From contig JASBZK010000024.1 of the NCBI GenBank assembly GCA_029983505.1, forward strand, positions 1-31,365: a DNA stretch of 31,365 nt. The letters run 5' to 3'. The DNA is from Porphyromonas sp. (GTDB lineage: Bacteria; Bacteroidota; Bacteroidia; Bacteroidales; Porphyromonadaceae). Below, piece by piece: positions 15,335 to 23,484 of this stretch (positions are counted from its first letter, which is position 1; each line of letters starts with the position of its first letter). The notes below the pieces were generated by a model that saw only the letters and a program-made list of their open reading frames with translations, made no database searches and was not told the DNA's origin. Position numbers and translations under genes: made by a program.

Positions 15335-15979
15335 ATGACCCCAAATAACGTGGCCGCACAACTGGCCAAACATCTCCTGGAGGTGGGCGCCGTCAAGCTC
15401 GCCCCCGTTGACCATCCTTTCACCTGGGCTTCCGGATGGCTCAGCCCGATCTATTGTGACACCCGTCTCACGCTATCCTATCCCGAGGTTCGGACTTTTA
15501 TTTGCGAAAACCTTGTGGCGCTCATCAAGGAGAAGTTCCCGGACGTGACCGCCATCTCCGGGGTAGCGACGGGCGGCATAGCGCAGGGCGCTTTAGTGGC
15601 TGACCGCTTGAACTTGCCTTTTAGTTACATCCGTTCGTCGGCAAAGGACCACGGCACGCACCAGCAGGTGGAGGGCGTAGTCAAGGAGGGAGACAAAGTC
15701 GTCGTGGTGGAAGACCTCGTCTCCACGGGCGGCAGCAGCCTCAAAGCCGTGGATGCCATCCGAGGCAAAGGGGTGGACGTCCTCGGTATGGTGGCGCTCT
15801 ATACGCATGGGTTCCCACAGGCAGAAGAGGCGTTCGGAAAGACGGGGAATCTCCCTTTCTTTACCCTCTCCGATTACGACGCGGTGATAGGTGAGGCCAA
15901 AGCCCGGGGACTGGTTTCGGAGGGAGATTTGGCGACGCTCTTGGAGTGGCGCAAAAATCCCGGAGAGTGGCGTAAGTAA
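15335..15979 (+). CDS. pyrE: Orotate phosphoribosyltransferase
   Basis: PyrE joins orotate to PRPP, giving orotidine 5'-phosphate in de novo UMP synthesis. The 214-residue protein has the PRPP-binding loop VVVVEDLVSTGGSSL (about 123-137), the ISGVATGGIAQGAL segment and the flexible-loop region with RSSAKDHG. Length and motif order are normal. A -7 box precedes it, and the SRPBCC-like gene follows after 95 bases, a neighbour often seen beside pyrE in Bacteroidetes. Confidence 0.96.
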   Translation: MTPNNVAAQLAKHLLEVGAVKLAPVDHPFTWASGWLSPIYCDTRLTLSYPEVRTFICENLVALIKEKFPDVTAISGVATGGIAQGALVADRLNLPFSYIRSSAKDHGTHQQVEGVVKEGDKVVVVEDLVSTGGSSLKAVDAIRGKGVDVLGMVALYTHGFPQAEEAFGKTGNLPFFTLSDYDAVIGEAKARGLVSEGDLATLLEWRKNPGEWRK

Positions 15980-16074
15980 CCCTCCTATAAGTGAGACTTC
16001 GCGGGGTTAGATCGAGGCACTTTCACCCGTTTAATACGATACAGATACACTTACAGTAATAAATCCAGACAGAT

Positions 16075-16503
16075 ATGCAAACATATACCAGCCGCGCGTT
16101 CACGATGAGCAAAGACGCGCAATCGATCGAGAGTATGGTCAAAAATCCCGCTCTGCTCCAGCCTTATGTGGAGAAGTTCGGGGACAAGCTTCCGGTTAAG
16201 AATCTGAGCTTCACCGAGGACAGTGTCTCCGTGGAGGCGCCCATCGTGGGAAACGTGACTTTCTCACGGGTGGACACCGGCACGCCGGGCGTCATCAAGT
16301 ATCAAGGCAAAGGGACTCCGGTTCCGCTCGCGCTGAATATCTTTTTGAAGCCAGATGGGGACAAGACGAGTGCACAGCTCTCGTTGGATGCGGACATTCC
16401 TGCCTTTATGGGCGGAATGATCGAAGGGAAAGCCAAGAGCGGTCTGGCCAAGGCGGCCGATTTTCTTGAGGTACTGGATTTTGACCGGTTATTCAAGAAA
16501 TAA
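16075..16503 (+). CDS. SRPBCC/polyketide-cyclase-like small protein
   Basis: This is a 142-residue soluble protein without a signal peptide. The predicted pattern (short helix, beta strands such as FTEDSVSVEAPIVGNVTFSRV and ALNIFLKPDGDKTSAQLSL, then a long C-terminal helix) resembles the START/SRPBCC fold. Bacteroidetes homologues next to pyrE are commonly labelled polyketide cyclase. No catalytic residues can be assigned, and a real cyclase role is doubtful. It may bind a hydrophobic ligand. Its transcript probably ends in the palindromes at 16537-16618. Confidence 0.7.
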   Translation: MQTYTSRAFTMSKDAQSIESMVKNPALLQPYVEKFGDKLPVKNLSFTEDSVSVEAPIVGNVTFSRVDTGTPGVIKYQGKGTPVPLALNIFLKPDGDKTSAQLSLDADIPAFMGGMIEGKAKSGLAKAADFLEVLDFDRLFKK

Positions 16504-16536
16504 TCCCCGACGTACTCTGTTAGAACGATAATTTTC

Positions 16537-16618
16537 GGTCAGACCAAGGATTTCTTTTCGGTCGTACCCGGATGAAATTTTTGGTACGTACCGGACGGCA
16601 ACGAGATACGTACCAAAA
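16537..16618. repeat. Overlapping intergenic palindromes with GGTACGTACC arms
   Basis: The left arm GGTCAGACCAAGGATTTC (16537-16554) imperfectly pairs with the right arm at 16574-16592, which ends TTTTTGGTACGTACC. Overlapping it, TTTTGGTACGTA (16579-16590) pairs perfectly with TACGTACCAAAA (16607-16618) over 12 bases with a 16-base loop. The two structures exclude each other because they share the central arm. The first, with its T run, could terminate the upstream gene. Confidence 0.8.
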
Positions 16619-16658
16619 TACAGTGCATCCCCGGAACGTCACATTTGCCCCCTATGCG

Positions 16659-17162
16659 ATGAAGATTAAGGAGTGGATAAGGTGGCTCTTGGCGGTCTCC
16701 CCAATGGTCGTCGTCTTCGGATGTCGGACGGCGCCGGCTCTTGGTGAAGCCCCCGAACCGCCGATGGCACCCGTGAGCTGCACCATAGACTTGATGGCCG
16801 AAGGTCGGGCGCTCTTGGAGCCTTTTTCCGTGATGACCGTGACGGAGCCGCGCCGCACCACTGACAGGCTCGGCGTCGCCGGTCTGCTCGTCGTGCATAC
16901 GGATGCCTCACTCGGTGACGCGGACGGTTACGCCGCTTTTGACCTGGCTTGCCCGTACGAGTGGCCGAGCGTGACGGCTCTGCAAGTGCGACAGAGCGGG
17001 ACGATGGAAGTCGTATGCCCTAAGTGCGGCACGGTGTATGATTTGACTTTTGGCGCGGGGCTACCCAAGGAGGGCAAGAGCAGTTACCCCCTGTGGCAGT
17101 ATCGCGTGACCGTAGGAGATACTTTTTTGGAGATAACAAATAGCGGATATTTTGGACATTAA
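16659..17162 (+). CDS. Rieske-like lipoprotein with altered cluster ligands
   Basis: This is a 167-residue protein from ATG 16659; an upstream frame is open but would bury the signal sequence. The N-terminus is a lipoprotein signal ending VVFGC (Cys22). The C-terminal half aligns with a Rieske fold: FDLACPYEWP and, 21 residues after the first Cys, VVCPKCGTVYDL. In a true Rieske protein these motifs are C-x-H and C-x-x-H. Here both histidines are replaced (Tyr and Cys), leaving three cysteines, so a normal 2Fe-2S Rieske cluster is not expected. It may bind another metal, form a disulfide, or be purely structural. It starts after the 16537-16618 palindromes and is followed three bases later by the sialate esterase. 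Confidence 0.75.
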   Translation: MKIKEWIRWLLAVSPMVVVFGCRTAPALGEAPEPPMAPVSCTIDLMAEGRALLEPFSVMTVTEPRRTTDRLGVAGLLVVHTDASLGDADGYAAFDLACPYEWPSVTALQVRQSGTMEVVCPKCGTVYDLTFGAGLPKEGKSSYPLWQYRVTVGDTFLEITNSGYFGH

Positions 17163-17165
17163 GTC

Positions 17166-19283
17166 ATGAAGAAAAGTAGTATGGTGTGTCGTCTTTTGTC
17201 GGCATTGGCGATTCTTATGGTCGCGGTACAGGGGCTCTCGGCTCAAATACGTGTGGCCTGTATCGGAGACTCCGTCACGGAAGGGTACTTGCTTAAGGAC
17301 CCCGAGACCGAGTCCTATCCTGCGCAGCTGCAGGGGTTGCTGGGACCGGGGTACGTCGTCGGTAACTTCGGGCACAGTGGTGCCACGCTTTTGCGCAAAG
17401 GTCATGCGCCGTACTCTGAGCAAAAGGAGTTTGGAGAGGCACTTGCCTTTAAGGCCGACGTAGCAGTCATACACTTGGGTCTCAACGACACCGACCCTCG
17501 AAACTTCCCGCACTACAGAGACGAGTTCGTGAAGGACTACGTTTGGCTCATCGACACGCTTCTGTCGACCAATCCGCGGATGAAAGTCTTCGTCTGCAGT
17601 ATGACCCCGATATTCACGGGGCACTGGCGGTACACATCGAGCACGAAGGAGTGGCACAGCCTGTTGCAGAAAGAGATACGGAAGGTCGTGAAAGCGAAGA
17701 ATACCGGTTTTATCGACCTGTATGAGGTCTTCAAGCACCGTCTGGACCTATTCCCCGATCAAAATAACCTTCACCCCGACAAGAAAGGCGCCTTAGTCCT
17801 GGCGCGCACCGTGGCCGGACACCTCACCGGAGATTACGGAGGGCTGAGCGTCCGCGGCACTTGGGGCGACGATATGGTGTTGCAGCAAGACGCGGCAGCA
17901 ACCATCTCCGGCCTGGCTGATGCCGGCAGTAAAGTGACTTTGGCACTCGATGGTAAGACCGTGGGCTCTTTCCTTGTCTCGGACGACGGGACGTGGCACA
18001 TCGGCTTCAAGACCGGAAAAGGGTCATTTGACCCGCACGTCCTCTCGGTCACGGACGGCAAAACAACGAAGACGTTCCGCGGCGTACGCTTCGGAGAAGT
18101 CTGGCTCGCACTCGGTCAAAGCAATATGGACTTTGCACTCCGACGGGCAGAAGGAGGGGACGCGTTTGCGAAGGAGAATGGTGCCGATAAGTCCGTGAGC
18201 TACCTGATGATAAAGCCTCTGGAGCGGTTGGAGAGCTATGCCTGGAGCCGTGAGAACCTCGAGCGTGCCAACGACCTCGATTTCAATCACGGTGAGTGGA
18301 CGCTTCCCACACCGGATAAGGCAAGGGAATTTTCGGCCATCGGGTATCCTTTCGGCGTCTACCTGGAGAAGGCTCTGGACGTGCCTGTGGGCATCATCCA
18401 GTTTGCCATAGGCGGATCGCCGCTGATGAGCTGGGTCTCGCGGGAGAGCCTTACCGGTGACCCGCTTTTCCACACCGCGTTTAACGGCTGGATGAACAAG
18501 GACTTCATTATGAAGTGGTGCCGGGATCTCGCGAAAAAGAATCTCGAGAATACCGACTTCCCTTACCAAAGGCACTCCTATGATCCGGCATTCAACTATG
18601 AAGCGGGATTGCTGCAGTTCCAAGGGCTTCCCGTGGCCGGCGCACTCTGGTGCCAGGGTGAGAGCGACACGGAAAACGCAGAGCTGCACAACCGCCTCTT
18701 CCCCCTCTTTTACGGCGACCTCGAGACCCTCTTCGGGGACGACTTGGAGCTTCTTGTGGTACAGCTCTCGAGCCTTGAGCGTCCCAGTTTCCCGCGCTTC
18801 AGAGACGCTCAGAGGCGCCTTGCAGACAAGTACCCGAATATAGACCTTGCCATCTCCTACGATTATGGGAAGCACGGTGATGTCCACCCGACCCGTAAGC
18901 TTCCCATCGCAGAGAGACTGACCCGTTTGGCGCTTCAAGAAAAGTATGGCAGGACTTTGGCGTACGCAGCCGATGCGCCGATGCCCGCGGGACTCACCAA
19001 GGAGGGAGACGCGTATGTGGTTACTTTTGAAGAAAGCAGAGGTTTGCTGTCGATTTTGGACGGCAGTGACGAGGTGAAGGGCTTCAAGTTCGTCACACTC
19101 AAAGGCGACCAAGTGGCTGCCAAAGCTTCTGTCTCCCGAGACAGAAGAAGCGTGCGAGTCGAGGTGCCCCGAGACATAGAGCCGGTCAGTCTCGTGTATG
19201 CGTTCGATATGTACACGGATGCAAACCTCGGCTATGAGGGCGGTCAACCGGTCTCCACGTTTATTTTACCCGTAGACAAATGA
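17166..19283 (+). CDS. Two-domain sialate O-acetylesterase (SGNH + SASA)
   Basis: The enzyme removes O-acetyl groups from sialic acids, making them accessible to sialidases. It has 705 residues with a signal peptide ending VQGLSAQ, so it is exported. The first catalytic domain is an SGNH hydrolase: GDSVTEG (Ser36), GLND (around residue 104) and D198/H203 in DQNNLHPD. The second is a sialate O-acetylesterase domain: GQSNM (Ser319), WCQGESD (495-501) and GDVHP (D572, H574). Both domains look catalytically complete. This arrangement matches the dual-domain NanS/EstA type known from Tannerella and Bacteroides. It forms a tight pair with the Rieske-like gene. No sialidase, lyase or transporter is present in this window. 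Confidence 0.9.
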   Translation: MKKSSMVCRLLSALAILMVAVQGLSAQIRVACIGDSVTEGYLLKDPETESYPAQLQGLLGPGYVVGNFGHSGATLLRKGHAPYSEQKEFGEALAFKADVAVIHLGLNDTDPRNFPHYRDEFVKDYVWLIDTLLSTNPRMKVFVCSMTPIFTGHWRYTSSTKEWHSLLQKEIRKVVKAKNTGFIDLYEVFKHRLDLFPDQNNLHPDKKGALVLARTVAGHLTGDYGGLSVRGTWGDDMVLQQDAAATISGLADAGSKVTLALDGKTVGSFLVSDDGTWHIGFKTGKGSFDPHVLSVTDGKTTKTFRGVRFGEVWLALGQSNMDFALRRAEGGDAFAKENGADKSVSYLMIKPLERLESYAWSRENLERANDLDFNHGEWTLPTPDKAREFSAIGYPFGVYLEKALDVPVGIIQFAIGGSPLMSWVSRESLTGDPLFHTAFNGWMNKDFIMKWCRDLAKKNLENTDFPYQRHSYDPAFNYEAGLLQFQGLPVAGALWCQGESDTENAELHNRLFPLFYGDLETLFGDDLELLVVQLSSLERPSFPRFRDAQRRLADKYPNIDLAISYDYGKHGDVHPTRKLPIAERLTRLALQEKYGRTLAYAADAPMPAGLTKEGDAYVVTFEESRGLLSILDGSDEVKGFKFVTLKGDQVAAKASVSRDRRSVRVEVPRDIEPVSLVYAFDMYTDANLGYEGGQPVSTFILPVDK

Positions 19284-19297
19284 TGTGGGGTGAGGAG

Positions 19298-19377
19298 GTA
19301 CAGACCAAAAAACTTTTGAGATACGGGTCGGGACAGGATTCCCGGTACGGGTCTCGAGAGTTTTTTGGTCCGTACCA
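19298..19377. terminator. Long palindromic terminator-like element after the sialate esterase
   Basis: GGTACAGACCAAAAAACT (19298-19315) pairs with AGTTTTTTGGTCCGTACC (19360-19377) at 17 of 18 positions. The inner region contains a further imperfect palindrome (GAGATACGGG against GGGTCTC, TCGGGA against TTCCCG). The T6 run in the right arm and A6 run in the left allow termination in both directions. Sequence and layout closely resemble the elements at 771-830 and 28906-28993. Confidence 0.8.
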
Positions 19378-19438
19378 TTTCGGAACCCCGATAACGAAGC
19401 CCCAATAACCTCTAAGTACGACGCCGTAACGAACGGAG

Positions 19439-22400
19439 ATGAAGCAGACGCCTTTCCTTAAGCAAATCGCACGACATTTTTTTGACAGGCACAGGGATGA
19501 ACTGTACCGGTACCGGTTTTACTTCCAAAACCGGCGTGCCGGTATTTTTTTCCTCCACTATCTGAAGGAGTCTGCTTCTGAGCGTGGCGAGACGATTTTC
19601 CTGCCGACCGTCACCACGCTCACGGACGAACTTTACCTCAGAGCAGGCGTAGAGCGACCGGATCCGAATAACGAAATCTTCATCGTCTACGAGATGTACA
19701 AGGTTATTTCGGAAGAGATATCCCGAGGTGGGGAAGAGGCGGAGAAGTGGCAGAGACTCCGAGCGGAAAAGTTCAGTGACTTTTATCAGTTCGGTAGCCT
19801 CATCCTCAATGACTTCAACGATATAGACAAGCAGCTGGCTGATGCGGGAAAGATCTACCAAAACGCCCACGAGCAGTTGGAGATAGACCTGCAATTCCGG
19901 CGCAAACTCTCCGATGCAGAGAAGAAAGCAATCGTCCAACTCCTCGGGGACAGTTCCTCTTTCTCCAATGAATATGGCGAGGGGGAGATGGGATATGTTC
20001 GTGCGTTTGTGAGTATCTTCTCTTTGCTCACGGAGCTTTACGAGAAGACGAAGCTGCGCCTTCGGAAGCGCGGACTCTTTTACCCCGGAATGCTGATACG
20101 GGACGCCGTGGAAGAGGGAAGCCGGCTTCTTTTCGAACCGGATCCGGAAGCCACGCACGTGATCGTCGGACTGAACGCCCTCTCCGAATCGGAGAAGCGG
20201 TTGCTCAAGGTGTACAAAGAGAAGGCAGAGACCCTCTTTTACTGGGACTATGAGGGGTTCGTTTTTCGCGCGGCCAAGGACTTGATGGATCTTGGCCGGG
20301 TGATGAAGGAAAACCTGAAGGCGTTCCCGATGCCCGAGGGCGAAGACTATATCCCGTTTGAGAAAGTGAACGCGCTACCCGACGTGGAGGTGACCGCCAT
20401 TCCCTCCAAAGTGGCTCAGACCGTTTTTGTCTCGCATAACCGCCTCGTCCCTCTCCTTACGCCGACGTCGAAGTCCTATGACCCGGGGTTTGCGCAAAAA
20501 GTGCAGGCTTTGGAAGTGGCTGTCGTGCTTCCGAATGAGCGGCTCCTGATGCCCCTTTTGAGCAATCTCCCGGGAGAGGTGTCGGAGATCAATGTCACTA
20601 TGGGCTACCCTCTGAAAGAGACACCGGTGGCGGGGATGTTGCTGAGGATATTGACCCTCTTCCGTATCGTTACTTCAAGGGGCAAGAGCGGAGCCGCACG
20701 ATCCTATTATTTGGCAGACGAGCTGATGGAAATCCTATCCATGAAAGCGCTCGAGCCTCTTATAGGAGACACCGTCATTCTGAAAACGATAGGGAGCTAT
20801 CTCGACAATAAGCAGATCTTCCGCGTCGACGACGAACATCTGGAGGCTCTTTTCGACCATCTCGATGGTTGGGCTGGGGACAATGCCGCGAAGAAGCGCG
20901 CTGTGGGCTTCCTTAGACGAGTAGCCGTCTTCCCGCCTGTAGAGTCTATGGATGAGCCACAGGGCGCTTGGCTGCTTGGGTACGTGACGGACGTCGTCTC
21001 CGCTCTCGAAGCCGAGACCGGACGGGGTAGGGCGTCCGAGAGAAAAATACTCGGGGAGGACGAAAGGGAGGAGATGGTTTCTGCCGAGGACACGGTCTAT
21101 GTCTTTATCCTTGACCTCCTTGACCGTCGCCTTTCTTCGCTCTTTGCCGAAGAGGCAGGGGCGCTCCAAATCGACCTCAAGATGATGTCCGACCTGCTGA
21201 AGGGGCTTCTATCGAACGCGCGCATACCCTATGAGGGAGAGCCGCTCAAGGGACTCCAAGTCCTCGGCATCCTTGAGACCCGGTCTCTCGACTTTGACAC
21301 GATCTTTATCCCGGATGCATCCGAAGGGGTACTGCCGGCCCATACCCGCCTAAATTCGCTCATCCCGCACAGCATACGGCAGGGAAACGGACTACCGACC
21401 TACAAGTGGCAGGAGCTAACGAGAGCCTACAATTTCTTTAGGCTCATCTCGAGGGCATCTAAGGTGTATGCTTCTTTCGATTCCCGAAAGAACGAGTCTT
21501 CGGATGGCGAGCCGTCCAGGTATCTGCGACTACTCGAGTATGTCTTCGGACCTATGTTTAAGGAAGGCTTGGTTCGTAACGGCACCGCGTCCTACGTCGT
21601 CCGCTCTTCCGAAGAGAATCGACACGAGCTCGCAACCGATCCCGAGAAGATTGCCTTTTACCGGCAGTGTGTCACTTCCGATCTGCCCGATCCGAAGCTT
21701 GACCCGGACTCCGCATCGATTCCCGCTTTCTCCGGTATCAAGTACAGGAGTATCTCTGCCTCTGCCCTTAACGACTTTCTGGGCTGCCCCAAACTTTTCT
21801 ACTATAAGCACGTCGAAGGACGTAGGGACACAGACCGCTCCACGGGTCTGCTGGAAGAGAAGGACAAAGGGAACCTCCTGCATGAGACGCTCCGAAGGCT
21901 TTATAAGCCTTTCATCGGGGAGCCTCTTGACGGCGGAGTACTCTCGAAGTGGTTAGACCCGGGAAACCGCACCATCCGGAGTGAGATGGACAAGATCTTC
22001 GGAACCCTCTACGGAAATATGAGCTCTGAGGGCTACAACGCCAACGAACTCGATGTCGTTGAAGAGCAGATACGGCGCGTCGTCCTTTTCGATGTCAATA
22101 ATAGCGACAAGTGGATCTACGTAGGCGGTGAAGTCCACTTCTCGGGCAAGATGCGCACTCCGGCTCTAAGCTCCCGAAAGGATGCCTTTGGGGGAGAAGC
22201 AGGTGAGCGCCCGACCGGTGAGACACTCTCAGTCAATATCTCGGGGAGCATAGACCGTATCATGCTCAGTCCCGACCTCCGGAAGCTCGTACTTGTCGAC
22301 TTCAAGACCGGGGGCGACCATAACACGACTTCCGTGGCCTCTGTCTTTACGGGAAACTTTGAGCACGTAGTCACTCAGCTCTCCTTTTACAGCTTAGCGA

Positions 22401-22762
22401 CGGGCGAGTATCTGCTTATGCGGAAAGGAGAGGGAAGCGGACTCTTTGAGAGCCTCGTGCTGGACACGAAAGTCTCTCTTCTTAAGGTCGAAAAGATAGT
22501 CCCGATGATGTTCAAGCCCCTCGACGGCTCGCCCGTGCCGATCTTTTATGGCGCAAGTAACGAAGTCATCGACTTTATGCACCAGGATATTTCTCCTAAG
22601 AATAAGTCTCGGATGAACTTGCGGGAATGGTTTTCCGATAAGGTGATGCTTGAGAGTGTCGCGGGTATGCTCGACGAAGGGCAGGCTTTCGGTGCCCGGA
22701 AAAATAACGGCTGTACTTTCTGCTTCGTCCGCGCTCTGTGTCCGATTGGCGCTAACGCTTAG
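19439..22762 (+). CDS. AddB-like PD-(D/E)XK exonuclease with iron-sulfur cysteines
   Basis: This 1107-residue cytoplasmic protein of the AddB/RexB type would process double-strand ends together with an AddA helicase-nuclease (not in this window). Near the N-terminus, YFQNRRAGIFFLHYL stands where a Walker A loop would be, and no G-K-S/T motif is visible, so this half is probably a non-ATPase helicase relic. The C-terminal nuclease domain has GNLLHETL, then LVDFKTGG (Asp954, Lys956). Four cysteines, C783 (FLGCPKLFYYK) and C1092, C1095, C1101 (CTFCFVRALC), form the C...C-x2-C-x5-C iron-sulfur staple characteristic of AddB. Family assignment is firm, the partner unknown. lipB follows 19 bases after its stop. 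Confidence 0.85.
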   Translation: MKQTPFLKQIARHFFDRHRDELYRYRFYFQNRRAGIFFLHYLKESASERGETIFLPTVTTLTDELYLRAGVERPDPNNEIFIVYEMYKVISEEISRGGEEAEKWQRLRAEKFSDFYQFGSLILNDFNDIDKQLADAGKIYQNAHEQLEIDLQFRRKLSDAEKKAIVQLLGDSSSFSNEYGEGEMGYVRAFVSIFSLLTELYEKTKLRLRKRGLFYPGMLIRDAVEEGSRLLFEPDPEATHVIVGLNALSESEKRLLKVYKEKAETLFYWDYEGFVFRAAKDLMDLGRVMKENLKAFPMPEGEDYIPFEKVNALPDVEVTAIPSKVAQTVFVSHNRLVPLLTPTSKSYDPGFAQKVQALEVAVVLPNERLLMPLLSNLPGEVSEINVTMGYPLKETPVAGMLLRILTLFRIVTSRGKSGAARSYYLADELMEILSMKALEPLIGDTVILKTIGSYLDNKQIFRVDDEHLEALFDHLDGWAGDNAAKKRAVGFLRRVAVFPPVESMDEPQGAWLLGYVTDVVSALEAETGRGRASERKILGEDEREEMVSAEDTVYVFILDLLDRRLSSLFAEEAGALQIDLKMMSDLLKGLLSNARIPYEGEPLKGLQVLGILETRSLDFDTIFIPDASEGVLPAHTRLNSLIPHSIRQGNGLPTYKWQELTRAYNFFRLISRASKVYASFDSRKNESSDGEPSRYLRLLEYVFGPMFKEGLVRNGTASYVVRSSEENRHELATDPEKIAFYRQCVTSDLPDPKLDPDSASIPAFSGIKYRSISASALNDFLGCPKLFYYKHVEGRRDTDRSTGLLEEKDKGNLLHETLRRLYKPFIGEPLDGGVLSKWLDPGNRTIRSEMDKIFGTLYGNMSSEGYNANELDVVEEQIRRVVLFDVNNSDKWIYVGGEVHFSGKMRTPALSSRKDAFGGEAGERPTGETLSVNISGSIDRIMLSPDLRKLVLVDFKTGGDHNTTSVASVFTGNFEHVVTQLSFYSLATGEYLLMRKGEGSGLFESLVLDTKVSLLKVEKIVPMMFKPLDGSPVPIFYGASNEVIDFMHQDISPKNKSRMNLREWFSDKVMLESVAGMLDEGQAFGARKNNGCTFCFVRALCPIGANA

Positions 22763-22781
22763 CATAGGATTTTTGATAAGT

Positions 22782-23459
22782 ATGGATACAATCATTATCG
22801 ATAACGGTCGGATCTCTTACGCCGATTCGCTCAAAGAGCAGACCGAACTCTTTGAGAAAAAACTGGAGGCCAAGAGGGACGGAACCACGACGCCCGATTA
22901 CCTGATTTTTAACGAGCACAACCCCGTCGTGACGCTCGGTCTGCATGCGCACGAGTACAATATCCTTTTCCCGAAAGCCGAGCTCCAAAAAGCGGGCGTG
23001 GATCTCTTCAGCATCAATAGAGGCGGAGACGTCACGTACCACGGTCCGGGTCAGTGGACCATCTACCCGATATTCGACTTGGAAGAGATGGGAATAGGGA
23101 TAAAGGAGCACGTTCACCGTTTGGAGCAAGTCGCCATTGATACGATGGCGCACTTCGGTCTGCAGGCGGGTCGGATAGAAGGGGCGTCCGGAGTGTGGAC
23201 GCACATCGGTTCCGACTTCCCGCGGAAGGTCTGTGCGATCGGCATCAAAGCGAGCCGCTATATCACGATGCACGGCATAGCTTTTAATGTAAATACTTCC
23301 CCGGAGGACTTCCATTGGATCAATCCTTGCGGCTTCACGGATAAAGGGGTGACTTCCCTCTCCCTCGAGCTCGGTCGCGAAGTGTCTATGTCTGAGGCAA
23401 AAGAGGTGCTTTTGTCCGCGTTCGCTTCCGTCTTTGACCTCGAAATCTCCGCCAAATAA
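22782..23459 (+). CDS. lipB: Octanoyl (lipoyl) transferase
   Basis: LipB moves octanoate from acyl carrier protein to lipoyl domains of 2-oxoacid dehydrogenases and the glycine cleavage H protein. The protein is 225 residues from ATG 22782, the first start after the AddB-like stop. It has the motif INRGGDVTYHGPGQ (78-91), the catalytic Lys in CAIGIKASRY (K156) and the catalytic Cys in NPCGFTDKGVTSL (C183). Length is normal. coaA begins 25 bases downstream at GTG 23485. Confidence 0.94.
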   Translation: MDTIIIDNGRISYADSLKEQTELFEKKLEAKRDGTTTPDYLIFNEHNPVVTLGLHAHEYNILFPKAELQKAGVDLFSINRGGDVTYHGPGQWTIYPIFDLEEMGIGIKEHVHRLEQVAIDTMAHFGLQAGRIEGASGVWTHIGSDFPRKVCAIGIKASRYITMHGIAFNVNTSPEDFHWINPCGFTDKGVTSLSLELGREVSMSEAKEVLLSAFASVFDLEISAK

Positions 23460-23484
23460 ATTCCCGTCCTTTTTGACTTCTCCT

